A program made the translations under genes and the position numbers. The notes beneath the pieces were generated by a model, which did no database searches, was not told the origin of the DNA, and saw only the letters and a program-made list of their open reading frames with translations. From assembly GCA_037142915.1 (NCBI GenBank), contig JBAWZR010000015.1:1-17843 (forward strand): a stretch of DNA of 17,843 bases, given 5' to 3'. Below are positions 7,375 to 14,697 of this stretch, piece after piece. Each line of letters starts with the position of its first letter. Within the stretch, counting starts at the first letter, position 1. This DNA is from JBAWZR01 sp037142915 (GTDB taxonomy: Bacteria; Patescibacteriota; Minisyncoccia; Moranbacterales; UBA1568).

Positions 7375-8637
7375 TTATAATTCCACTCGTTCTATTTTTG
7401 CGCCCAATTTCTGCAAGCGCTCTTCGATGCGTTCGTAGCCGCGATCCACTTGATAAATATCCTCGATGGTCGTCGTACCATGCGCCGCCAGAGCCGCGAT
7501 GATGAGTGCCGCACCCGCTCGCAAATCAAAACTTTTGATCTGTGTCCCATGGAGCTCAACCGGCCCGTGAATAATCGCTTGATGCGGATTGAGCACCGTC
7601 GCCTTCGCACCCATTTTCTCGATCTCCGGTACATAATTGAACCGACTCTCAAAAATATGATCGTGAATCAAAGTCTCACCATCCGATAATGCTGCCAATA
7701 CCCCAAAGAGTGACAGCGTATCCGTTGGGATTCCAGGATATACTTCCGGCTTCACCCTCCCCGGCGATACGAGATGTCCAGCTGGGATCACCGTGATCGC
7801 ATCTGGCGTGATCTCAAAATCCATCCCAAACTCCCGCATTTTTTTCAATACGAGATCGAGGTGTTCTTCGTGCGCGTTCTTGACCGTAATCTTACTCCCT
7901 GTCGCCGCGCCAAGAATAAGAAAAGTTGCCGCTTCGATCGGATCAGGAATAATCGTGTACTCGGCTCCCCGCAAAGCTTCCACTCCCTCGATGGTGATCG
8001 TGTGTGTTCCGAGTCCCTCGATCTTCGCACCCATTGCCTGTAAGAAATGTCCGAGATCTTGCACGTGCGGTTCAGCGGCGGCGATTTTCAATACGGTTTT
8101 CCCTGGCAAAACCGATGCCATCATCAGCACAATCTCCGTCGCCGTCACCGAAAAATCCTTCAGTATGATTTTTCCCGAATGTTTTTTGGTCGTATCGATT
8201 TCATAAAATTTCTCATGCTGTATCACCTTCACCCCGAGCGATTCCAAAGCGTCGATATGCGTTTCGATTGATCGTACCCCAATGGCGCACCCGCCCGGAT
8301 GTCCCAAAGAAAACTTCCCACAGCGGCCTGACAACGATCCCAATAATAATACCGATAGCCGCATTCGTCGTGTTGCGTCCAATTCAATCTTGGTCGGATC
8401 GATTTCCTTCGCTTCAATCCGCACCGAGTGTTCGTCTAGCCATTCCACCTGTACTCCCAGCGTTTGGATCAACTCCAATAAACGAAAAATATCCTCGATT
8501 CGAGGCACATTATGCAACACGCATGGTTCGGTCGTCAACAAACTGGCCGCAATAATCGGTGCCGCCGCGTTTTTGGATCCGCGTACTTCAATCTCCCCTT
8601 GGAGCGGGTATCCACCCTCAATACGAAAAATTTCCAT
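7375..8637 (-). CDS. murA: UDP-N-acetylglucosamine 1-carboxyvinyltransferase MurA
   Basis: The protein has 420 residues, starting MEIFRIEGGYPLQGEIEVRG at 8637; an upstream ATG at 8709 would add 24 residues that do not fit the family and would run through the promoter. MurA transfers enolpyruvate from PEP to UDP-GlcNAc, the first committed step of peptidoglycan synthesis, in the cytoplasm. Lys22-Asn23 (GSKNAAAP) and the catalytic cysteine loop (HPGGCAIGVR, Cys117) are present, so fosfomycin sensitivity would be expected. Length is normal. It heads the cell-wall run murA-mreB-GT-GT-holB-ftsQ. A good promoter ends about 44 bases upstream. The AT-rich leader has no Shine-Dalgarno sequence at the proper distance. 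Confidence 0.96.
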   Translation of the reverse strand: MEIFRIEGGYPLQGEIEVRGSKNAAAPIIAASLLTTEPCVLHNVPRIEDIFRLLELIQTLGVQVEWLDEHSVRIEAKEIDPTKIELDATRRMRLSVLLLGSLSGRCGKFSLGHPGGCAIGVRSIETHIDALESLGVKVIQHEKFYEIDTTKKHSGKIILKDFSVTATEIVLMMASVLPGKTVLKIAAAEPHVQDLGHFLQAMGAKIEGLGTHTITIEGVEALRGAEYTIIPDPIEAATFLILGAATGSKITVKNAHEEHLDLVLKKMREFGMDFEITPDAITVIPAGHLVSPGRVKPEVYPGIPTDTLSLFGVLAALSDGETLIHDHIFESRFNYVPEIEKMGAKATVLNPHQAIIHGPVELHGTQIKSFDLRAGAALIIAALAAHGTTTIEDIYQVDRGYERIEERLQKLGAKIERVEL

Positions 8638-8680
8638 AAAATAAAAACAAAAGGTAGTAGTCCTTCTTTCACATACCCTG

Positions 8681-8709
8681 AGTATACACAAAAGAAGCCT
8701 TTCTTTCAA
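8681..8709 (-). promoter_or_regulatory. Sigma70-type promoter for murA
   Basis: On the minus strand TTGAAA (8709-8704), a 17-base spacer and TATACT (8686-8681) form a near-consensus promoter. Transcription would start near 8674, giving a 37-base leader to murA. The -35 overlaps the stop of the CAP-protein gene, and no terminator lies between the two genes, so murA could also be read from upstream. Confidence 0.7.
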
Positions 8710-9464
8710 GGAAAAGTCTTGCGATATCTTTTATTGACTGGCTTTTTTCGCAATATATGGAGCATATTGGTCACGGCGACCACCTCCGCTATCCCCAATC
8801 CTACGACGATCAGTATCTGCTCCATACTCCACATCGAGATTTTTCGCATCATCTTCGCCCACCCACTCGTCGCCACCGGTACTGGCACAGGAGTTATTCC
8901 TATTGTACCCGCCACGGTAGTCGCCTGCTCTTTGAGTGCAAGCGTATCCGCGACCGGAGTTGGAATCGCCACTCCCGGCTGCGTCCCAAACTCCTCAACC
9001 GCGATCAATACCTGTCGTCCATCCTGCTCCGTTGACCACACGGCAATTCCCGTCTCAAGATATTTATTGCTCAAGATATTCGCCCGGTGGGTCGGACTCG
9101 CCATCCACGCGGCGTGCTCATCCTCCGCACTGACAAATCGAATCGCCAGATTTTCTCCCGCGTAGTGATACGAATAACCGGCTGCATCGATAAAATCCCA
9201 CGGCGTTTTGCCCGTTGGTGATGTGTGAGCAAAATATCCTGCTTCGGCCATATTCTTCGCTTTGGCTTCTGCTGCCTGGGTCAACTGATTATTAAGCGTC
9301 AGGGCTGGCAAACCGATTGCCACTCGATCCGCATTCACCAATTCCAATACTTTGTCCGGCGTGATCGTCGAAGCGTGGCAGTCACCCATCGGCACACCCA
9401 CTATCACTGCCACTAGAAGAAATATTCCTTTGGCAAAATTCTTTTTGAAGATATTCGTATTCAT
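8706..9464 (-). CDS. Secreted, membrane-tethered CAP (SCP/PR1, YkwD-like) domain protein
   Basis: The protein has 252 residues from the start at 9464; an earlier ATG at 9506 lies upstream of the predicted promoter. A signal peptide or anchor (1-31) is followed by a CAP domain (about 36-160) with its usual motifs: AGYFAHTSP (His80), AGENLA (Glu104), WMASPTHRANIL (His126) and a C-terminal strand (VLIAVEEFG). A Pro/Val/Thr linker and a second membrane helix (about 214-236) with a basic tail follow, so the domain is probably held at the outer face. CAP proteins of bacteria (YkwD type) are surface proteins of mostly unknown activity. It is the last gene before murA. Confidence 0.9.
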   Translation of the reverse strand: MNTNIFKKNFAKGIFLLVAVIVGVPMGDCHASTITPDKVLELVNADRVAIGLPALTLNNQLTQAAEAKAKNMAEAGYFAHTSPTGKTPWDFIDAAGYSYHYAGENLAIRFVSAEDEHAAWMASPTHRANILSNKYLETGIAVWSTEQDGRQVLIAVEEFGTQPGVAIPTPVADTLALKEQATTVAGTIGITPVPVPVATSGWAKMMRKISMWSMEQILIVVGLGIAEVVAVTNMLHILRKKPVNKRYRKTFP

Positions 9465-9470
9465 ACTAGA

Positions 9471-9479
9471 ATTGTAGCA
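9471..9479 (-). promoter_or_regulatory. Extended -10 promoter placed to give a leaderless CAP-protein mRNA
   Basis: On the minus strand TGC-TACAAT (9479-9471) is an extended -10. Only six bases (TCTAGT) separate it from the ATG at 9464, so transcription would begin at or next to the start codon. No -35 is clear. The position also supports 9464 over 9506 as the start. Confidence 0.5.
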
Positions 9480-9494
9480 CGGATCGTACTCACC

Positions 9495-9525
9495 AAAAAA
9501 CCACAAAACAAGTGTTTGTGGTTTT
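9495..9525 (-). terminator. Rho-independent-type terminator after the 10310-9570 gene
   Basis: AAAACCACAAA (9497-9507) and TTTGTGGTTTT (9515-9525) form a perfect 11-base-pair stem with a 7-base loop. On the minus strand the stem runs into six T residues (9500-9495). It lies 44 bases after the stop of the upstream minus-strand gene and just before the CAP-gene promoter, so it separates the two units. Confidence 0.7.
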
Positions 9526-9569
9526 CAAGAGTCACCAGACGCATTTCCGATGACATTTTCTGGGGGAGT

Positions 9570-10310
9570 TTACCGAGCTACCGGCAATTCGGGTATCGCT
9601 GGTATCGATGGCGGTGTCGGTATCGATGTTGGTACTGGTGCCGATCCTGGTGTTTCCGCCGATCCTGATTGCAGTTCTTCTGGTACTTGCACTACCGGTA
9701 GTGTTTCATTGATATCAATAGAGGTAGCGGAAAACTCCTTCAGTGTTTTGATATTCTCCTGAGAAAAAACATTGATCATCGCCCCAACGGCAATATCCGC
9801 CAAAGATGCGGGACTACTCATCATAGGACTTGGTGGCATCGGAGGTGCTGAAGGGAGAGTATCCTGCGAGGCAGGATTTGTTTCTGCTGCTTTTTTGGCA
9901 TATTCATCCATTTCGGCTTGATAGGTCTTCGGATCTTTCACGGAGTGTTTGAAAATTTTGGTGTCAGCTGTGACCGTGACGATGCGATCAATGAGTGCGG
10001 CGTCGTCAAAAGGATTGGTCATCGACACACGCAGAGTGATGCGATTGCCTTTTATCTCGGTAACCGTACCGGAAATATCGCGAATATCATCGGAAACAGG
10101 CATTATGACTCCACTTTTTAAAGCCAGTTCTTTTGCGGCATCAAACCCCGCTTGGTAAGAATTGCTTCCATTTGTTTGAGCAGTCATATTCTTGAGGAAA
10201 ACCCACGAGATGGCGCTCCCGATAAGAATGCCGATCACCAATCCGCCGAGATATGGAATGAACTTTGGAGAAAGTCTCTTTGTCGGTTCTATTGTTTGAT
10301 TTTGATCCAT
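9570..10310 (-). CDS. Membrane-anchored protein of unknown function with a proline-rich tail
   Basis: The protein has 246 residues from the start at 10310 (MDQNQTIEPTKRL); the frame extends to 10373 but that would overlap the upstream gene. After a short cytoplasmic tail comes one membrane helix (about 18-39, LGGLVIGILIGSAISWVFL), then an extracytoplasmic region. Residues about 77-122 (ISGTVTEIKGNRITLRV..IVTVTADTKIF) look like a small beta-barrel or DUF5666-like strand set, interrupted by a Pro/Ser/Met linker (148-168) and resumed at 170-203. The C-terminus (213-246) is Pro/Ser/Ala rich. No enzyme motif is seen. It follows the 11029 gene by 47 bases and ends at a hairpin terminator, so the two form a unit of surface proteins. 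Confidence 0.78.
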   Translation of the reverse strand: MDQNQTIEPTKRLSPKFIPYLGGLVIGILIGSAISWVFLKNMTAQTNGSNSYQAGFDAAKELALKSGVIMPVSDDIRDISGTVTEIKGNRITLRVSMTNPFDDAALIDRIVTVTADTKIFKHSVKDPKTYQAEMDEYAKKAAETNPASQDTLPSAPPMPPSPMMSSPASLADIAVGAMINVFSQENIKTLKEFSATSIDINETLPVVQVPEELQSGSAETPGSAPVPTSIPTPPSIPAIPELPVAR

Positions 10311-10357
10311 AGGTGTTTTAGTGTTTTTTAACTTTGCCGGAAAAATGGTTGGCTGAG

Positions 10358-11029
10358 TTAGTATCGCACGCACAAGACAGATACTGGTTCATGCAGTTGG
10401 AGGCCACTCCATTCCTGAACCATACCACCAGCATACCCCTTACTCTTGCACCACCGAGATCCACACGCCATCACCCATCCAATTTCACCAACTGGATGAT
10501 TGGTACCGCAAGCTGCAAACCCTTGGTCGCCAGGCGCATTATTTATGTTATTCACATCCGTAGCGATTGCCGCAAGCGTCCCTGCTCGTAATTGACTCGC
10601 CCACATGCCAATGCTGCGAATATAATAATCGTTAGCACCCACATTACGCTTTTGCCATGAGTCCCCAGCCTGATTTATGGCCAACAGCCAGTTTGCATCG
10701 CCCCCGAGGAAGCCAATGTTATTACCGTCGGCGTAGATATGTTTCACTCCATTTGGTGAGTCATTGTCTTTCAAGGTGAGGGTTGAATACGCCCCACCGG
10801 CTTGAGAGATAGTGAGTCCATTGTTGAGGGTCAAAGCTCCCGCTTTGAACTGCGCCCCGGAGCCAGTCGTAATTGGTCCGGCGACATTGCCCGCAGGAGG
10901 CGTTGCAGATGGATTGGTCCACGCTTGGGTGAATTGAACGCCAACTCCGACCGTCATCCCAACGATGATAATGCTCAACCAATGTGTCAGCTCTTTTTGG
11001 AATGATCGCTGGGACTTTTTATTTTTCAT
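10358..11029 (-). CDS. Secreted surface protein with four cysteines, function unknown
   Basis: The protein has 223 residues. A basic start and hydrophobic segment (about 17-36) form a signal anchor, followed by AWTNPSATPPAGNVAGPITT (36-55), a type of sequence that I recall as common just after the signal of Patescibacteria secreted proteins. The middle is Gly/Asn/Thr rich and strand-like, similar in feel to tail-fibre or adhesin stalks. The C-terminal 50 residues hold four cysteines (174, 189, 194, 220), probably two disulfides, with Trp residues (CGTNHPVGEIGWVMACGSRWC). It may be an adhesin or pilus-associated protein; this is a guess. A consensus-like promoter lies upstream, and the start lacks a Shine-Dalgarno sequence. 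Confidence 0.75.
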   Translation of the reverse strand: MKNKKSQRSFQKELTHWLSIIIVGMTVGVGVQFTQAWTNPSATPPAGNVAGPITTGSGAQFKAGALTLNNGLTISQAGGAYSTLTLKDNDSPNGVKHIYADGNNIGFLGGDANWLLAINQAGDSWQKRNVGANDYYIRSIGMWASQLRAGTLAAIATDVNNINNAPGDQGFAACGTNHPVGEIGWVMACGSRWCKSKGYAGGMVQEWSGLQLHEPVSVLCVRY

Positions 11030-11074
11030 ACGGTTTATTTATCTGGGATTATTTTATTGATTACTCTTACTGGT

Positions 11075-11103
11075 AGTATATACCCCTACAAAAAAACCAT
11101 CAA
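11075..11103 (-). promoter_or_regulatory. Sigma70-type promoter for the secreted-protein unit
   Basis: On the minus strand TTGATG (11103-11098), a 17-base spacer and TATACT (11080-11075) form a good promoter. The start point would be near 11068, giving a leader of about 39 bases to the ATG at 11029. It begins just after the stop of the thioredoxin-reductase-like gene. Confidence 0.62.
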
Positions 11104-11105
11104 GA

Positions 11106-12029
11106 CTACCTGCGTTGGAGGTGGGTCAAAATACTGTTCACCGCGATGGCGCCCTCGGACGCAGCCGTCACGATCTGGTGAAAACGATTGGAGTTAGTCG
11201 TGATATCTCCCGCCGCCCAGAGATTCTCGAGTGATGTCGATTGATCAGCTTCGGTCACGATATACCCGTATGTATCTTTTTCTATCCCAAGCGTGTCGAC
11301 GAGTTGTGTATTTGGTTTGAGACCAATTTCAATAAACACACCGTCAACCGCCAGTGCAGTACTTTCTTTGTAGGGTTTGTCCAGTTGCACATGCTCTACT
11401 TTATTCTCACCTTCGATCGCCGTCACATTCGTTTCATAGAGGATCTCGACATTCGGTAATTTCGCGAGCGATTCCTGCCAAAAACGCTCGGCCAGCATTG
11501 TTTTCTCCCGCACAATGATATACACCCGCTCACAGACTCCCGCCAGATACACACCAGCACTGGCCGCACTGTCACCACCGCCCACGACTGCCACCGTCTT
11601 CTTACGGAAGAAAAACCCATCACAGGTCGGACAATACGAGACACCTTTCCCCGCCAACTCGTGCTCACCCGGAACACCCAAGTGTCGATGCTGTGTACCG
11701 GTCGCGAACAAAATCGTTTTTGACTCGATGGTTCCACCCGATGCCAAAGCGATGTGCCAGGTATTGTCGGCTTTCTGCTCCAGCCGCTCCACCGTCTCCG
11801 GTCGGATTTCCGTGCCATAACTCTTCACGTGTTCGGCTGCCGTGCGCGCAAAGTCAGAGCCCAGGATCATCTCCGTCCCGAGCCAATTGCCGATCTCGAA
11901 TGTCTGCGTGAGCAATCCACCCGCCACCTCGCCCAACACAAGATGCTTGATGCCGTAGCGTGAGGCATAAATACTCGCCGACAACCCCGCCGGCCCCGCC
12001 CCGATAATCACCAAGTCAAATGTTTCCAT
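11106..12029 (-). CDS. trxB: Thioredoxin-disulfide reductase-like FAD protein
   Basis: The protein has 307 residues, the usual length for low-molecular-weight thioredoxin reductase, which passes electrons from NAD(P)H via FAD to a redox-active disulfide and thioredoxin. Seen are the FAD site GAGPAGLSASIYA (10-22), the active-site C-P-T-C (Cys133, Cys136, SYCPTCDGFFF), the nucleotide site VVGGGDSAASAG (148-159) and the C-terminal FAD motif WAAGDITTNSNRFHQIV (271-287). After the second Rossmann strand, the usual HRRxxxR that fixes NADPH reads VREKTML (173-179), so NADH or another donor is possible. It follows the Fic gene by 12 bases. A ferredoxin/flavodoxin-dependent or flavin-reductase-type relative cannot be excluded. 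Confidence 0.88.
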   Translation of the reverse strand: METFDLVIIGAGPAGLSASIYASRYGIKHLVLGEVAGGLLTQTFEIGNWLGTEMILGSDFARTAAEHVKSYGTEIRPETVERLEQKADNTWHIALASGGTIESKTILFATGTQHRHLGVPGEHELAGKGVSYCPTCDGFFFRKKTVAVVGGGDSAASAGVYLAGVCERVYIIVREKTMLAERFWQESLAKLPNVEILYETNVTAIEGENKVEHVQLDKPYKESTALAVDGVFIEIGLKPNTQLVDTLGIEKDTYGYIVTEADQSTSLENLWAAGDITTNSNRFHQIVTAASEGAIAVNSILTHLQRR

Positions 12030-12041
12030 AAAAAAATATTT

Positions 12042-13097
12042 TCATCCAAAATAATTCTCCACTGCAAATTCGAATTGTTTCAAGAACAACTCCTTGAAAT
12101 ACGCTAAATTATTCTGCTCATAGAACAGCAATATCGCCTTCTTGTATTCGATTTCATCCATACTCCGATACGATAATGGACACAAATCAAACGCCTGCAG
12201 AACGGCATTGCCCGCCAACCGACTCGTTCGTTTATTCCCATCGACAAACGGTTGGATATAAGCGATAAGCAACATCAAGATCACACCCTTCTCAAAAACA
12301 TCTTCTGTCATATTGACCACTCGACAGGCCTGCTCCAAAGCTTCCCGGATCTGGAATTCGTTATCCAAAGGCGTATACTTCGTACCCGTGATGCGGACAA
12401 GTGTTTTTCTTAGATTTTTCGTTACGCCCAACTCATCGACGATCAGGAAATGGATATTCTCAATCTTCCGCAACGACACTATTTGGAAATCCTGCACATT
12501 ACTCCGGATATACTCCAACGCTTTCTTGTGATTGAGAATCATCGTCGCCTCTTCCTGAGAATGTCCCTCGGCTTGTCTTTGATTTTTGATTAGCTGTTCA
12601 GTCTCCAACAAACTGTAGGTGTTCCCTTCGATCTTCGCCGACTTCCAACTGAAATCGATATTCAAGCGTTCGATTTCTTTTTTCAGTGCGTCGGCGGGCA
12701 TCACTTTGAGCTTCTCCCTGTATACTTCATTCAACTTTATCAACTGCTGTTTTTCACTCTCAGTAAAAATATCTTTCAACTGATCGAAAATATCAAAATT
12801 AAAATGCTCTCGAATATACCGCTGATCCGCTTCGACAGAAAAATACTCTTCAACATTAATTTTTTTCACCAGATCATAATGCATTGACAATGCATAGTGC
12901 ACCCCGCGTCCGGCACCTGTGCGCTCAATCAGACCAAGATCAAGAATTTTCTCCAAATCCCGAGAAATAGTCACCCGAGTCACCTCACCCGCCACCTGCC
13001 GGATATGTTCGAAAATTTGGGCGATTGAAACACTCTTCTGTTCCTCGATAAAAGCCAAGATAGCATCCTGCCTTTTATTCAAATCCTGCAATGACAT
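12042..13097 (-). CDS. Fic-domain protein with winged-helix N-terminus and substituted catalytic His
   Basis: The protein has 351 residues. Residues about 8-70 form a DeoR-like winged helix (VTRVTISRDLEKILDLGLIERTG). A class II-type inhibitory helix motif SAKIEGN (153-159) precedes the Fic core (about 205-345). The Fic motif, usually HPFxxGNxRxxR, reads QPFVDGNKRTSR (282-293): the general-base His is Gln (codon CAA), while the phosphate-binding GNKR and the last Arg remain. Active Fic proteins transfer AMP or other phosphate groups to proteins; this one may be inactive, altered, or a DNA-binding regulator. Operator-like inverted repeats lie over its own promoter. It sits between murD and trxB and has higher A/T in its codons than murD, possibly a later arrival. 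Confidence 0.9.
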   Translation of the reverse strand: MSLQDLNKRQDAILAFIEEQKSVSIAQIFEHIRQVAGEVTRVTISRDLEKILDLGLIERTGAGRGVHYALSMHYDLVKKINVEEYFSVEADQRYIREHFNFDIFDQLKDIFTESEKQQLIKLNEVYREKLKVMPADALKKEIERLNIDFSWKSAKIEGNTYSLLETEQLIKNQRQAEGHSQEEATMILNHKKALEYIRSNVQDFQIVSLRKIENIHFLIVDELGVTKNLRKTLVRITGTKYTPLDNEFQIREALEQACRVVNMTEDVFEKGVILMLLIAYIQPFVDGNKRTSRLAGNAVLQAFDLCPLSYRSMDEIEYKKAILLFYEQNNLAYFKELFLKQFEFAVENYFG

Positions 13098-13124
13098 ATA
13101 TTTTTTGTAACATTTTTATGTCCT

Positions 13125-13171
13125 AATTGTATCATTTTTGATACGATAAGCAAACTCGGAATGATACAATT
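13125..13171 (-). promoter_or_regulatory. Operator-like inverted repeats over the fic promoter
   Basis: AATTGTATCATT (13125-13136) and AATGATACAATT (13160-13171) are perfect 12-base inverted repeats, and GTATCA-tttt-TGATAC (13129-13144) adds a third half-site. On the minus strand the left copy contains TGA-TACAAT (13134-13126), an extended -10 that would start the fic mRNA near 13119. Binding of a repressor here would block that promoter. The winged-helix domain of the Fic protein is the natural candidate (inference). Confidence 0.6.
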
Positions 13172-13205
13172 GCGCGATTTTTTCGTACAGTTCACTCCAC
13201 TTCAA

Positions 13206-13228
13206 GTCGTCCCTCTTTTTGGGACAAC
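13206..13228 (-). terminator. Possible weak terminator hairpin after murD
   Basis: GTCGTCCC (13206-13213) and GGGACAAC (13221-13228) form an 8-base-pair stem with one G-U pair, 6 bases after the murD stop. There is no T-run after the stem on the minus strand, so it may only pause or protect the mRNA. Confidence 0.3.
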
Positions 13229-13233
13229 TCATT

Positions 13234-14673
13234 TTACTCTTCAAAATTTAATACCAACTCCCGGAATTGATCGCCACGGTCGAACTCGTTTTGGAAAATA
13301 CCGAAGCTCGCCGCGCCGGGAGAGAGGAGGACGACATCGCCTGATTGCGCTTTTTCTTTCGCTTGATCTATCGCTACTGCCATCGAATCGACGAGTGCGA
13401 TATCTTTTGTATCGAACTTTTGTTGCTGTAATGCTTCCAATAGCTTGTCAGTCGCATCGCCCCGAAACAAGATCGTCGCCTTGGGTGGATGCATCACGAG
13501 GGTTTGTGCGAGCCTGGTGAAGTCGAGATTTTTATCCGCGCCGCCGGCAATCAATATGATCGGCTCGCTAAAACTTTCCAACGCATGTTCCGCTGCCTCG
13601 GGCACAGTCGCTGTCGTGTCATTGTACCACTCCACTCCGTGCCACTCGCGCACTCGCTCCAGCCGGTGCCTCACACCGGTAAATTTCGGAAGCGCCACGC
13701 GAATATCCTCCACCGACACGCCCACCATAAGAGCACCAGCCACCGCCGCCAAGATATTGCTCCGGTTGTGTTCGCCTCGTAGAAGAAGGAGTTGCGATTG
13801 ATCAAACAATATCTCTTCCTTCCCGGTTTCATCACGATACACGACACTGTCACCTTGCCAAAAAACAAGCGGATTTACACCAGTGTCATCCAGAGAAAAC
13901 TCGAGCTTCTTCCCCTCACCACAGCCGTACGCGAACCGTGGCTTGCCGGAGGGATGAATGAGTATATCGTCGGATTTTTGAAACGCGCAGATCATCCGTT
14001 TGTCCTCGAAATAATCATCCATCGAAGAATAATAATTCAAGTGATCGGCAAAAAAATTGGTGAAAATAGCGATATGCGGGCTCATATGATGCTTGCGGAG
14101 AGCCGACAGCCGCCAGCTCGACAACTCAAACACAACGAGGGTCTCCTCATCGATCCAATCAAGCAAGCTCAAGACCGGTGTCTGTCCGACGCCAACTTCA
14201 ACGACTGTCTTTCCCTCCTTCGCCGGGCCGGATCCGACTTCGGGATGACAGAGGTCAGACGAACGCAACAAAAACGCGAGGAGAGTCGCCGTCGTCGTCT
14301 TGCCTTTGGTGCCCGTCACGCCGATGATCGTCCCCCGACAAAATTGGAAGAAAAGACTCGCATCCATCTCGACTGGCACGCCCGCTTCCTGCGCCGCCTG
14401 CACGAATCCATTCGTCCATGGGATGGCGGGATTTTTGATCACGAGATCGGTATCGATGAAATCCTCCCGACGATGTTCGCCGAGCACATACCGGATATTC
14501 GGAATATCTTTCAGAGCCTCGATCGATGGTGCGAGCATCTCTGCCGTCTTGGCATCCGTCACGATAATTTCGCGTACACCGTGGCTCACCAAAAACCGCA
14601 CCGTCCCGACTCCGCCCTGATTTAATCCCAGACCGAACACCGTCACTTTCTTCCCTCGTATCAGATCTTCCAT
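13234..14673 (-). CDS. murD: UDP-N-acetylmuramoyl-L-alanine--D-glutamate ligase MurD
   Basis: The protein has 479 residues, slightly long for MurD, which adds D-Glu to UDP-MurNAc-L-Ala in the cytoplasm using ATP. The N-terminal UDP-binding domain starts VTVFGLGLNQGGVGTVRFL (10-28). The ATP loop is GVTGTKGKTTTATLL (118-132). Then come ELSSWRLSAL (183-192), NFFADHLNYY (206-215), EHNRSNILAA (301-310), NDTTATVPEA (351-360), GGADKNLDF (377-385) and LLSPGAASFG (449-458). Residues about 140-154 (DLCHPEVGSGPAKEG) are an extra stretch between the ATP-loop helix and the next strand, coded by sequence resembling an arm of the palindromic element. It lies 24 bases after the deacylase-like gene and probably shares its mRNA. 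The start has no Shine-Dalgarno sequence. Confidence 0.94.
   Translation of the reverse strand: MEDLIRGKKVTVFGLGLNQGGVGTVRFLVSHGVREIIVTDAKTAEMLAPSIEALKDIPNIRYVLGEHRREDFIDTDLVIKNPAIPWTNGFVQAAQEAGVPVEMDASLFFQFCRGTIIGVTGTKGKTTTATLLAFLLRSSDLCHPEVGSGPAKEGKTVVEVGVGQTPVLSLLDWIDEETLVVFELSSWRLSALRKHHMSPHIAIFTNFFADHLNYYSSMDDYFEDKRMICAFQKSDDILIHPSGKPRFAYGCGEGKKLEFSLDDTGVNPLVFWQGDSVVYRDETGKEEILFDQSQLLLLRGEHNRSNILAAVAGALMVGVSVEDIRVALPKFTGVRHRLERVREWHGVEWYNDTTATVPEAAEHALESFSEPIILIAGGADKNLDFTRLAQTLVMHPPKATILFRGDATDKLLEALQQQKFDTKDIALVDSMAVAIDQAKEKAQSGDVVLLSPGAASFGIFQNEFDRGDQFRELVLNFEE
14230..14250. repeat. Truncated palindromic-element arm inside murD
   Basis: GGATCC-GACTT-CGGGATGACA matches the right arm of elements A and C (GGATCCCG..CGGGATGACA) but lacks about six bases of the stem. 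It lies within a 45-base stretch (14212-14256) that encodes residues not expected in MurD. It may be the worn remnant of an element inserted in frame. Confidence 0.5.
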
Positions 14674-14697
14674 ATATATAAGTTTTACACGCTCGAC

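Noticed and set aside
7374..7379. TATAAT on the minus strand just before mreB as a promoter
   Set aside because: No -35 is found at 16-18 bases and it lacks the TGn extension; the motif overlaps the murA stop and may be chance.
10953..10960. GTCATCCC as a possible further palindromic element copy
   Set aside because: No hairpin arm or GGATCC follows; it simply codes for part of the hydrophobic segment of the secreted protein.
13792..14625. A 277-codon open frame on the plus strand opposite murD
   Set aside because: MurD motifs on the other strand are continuous; the plus-strand product has shadow-type composition (many Arg/His) and no recognisable motif.
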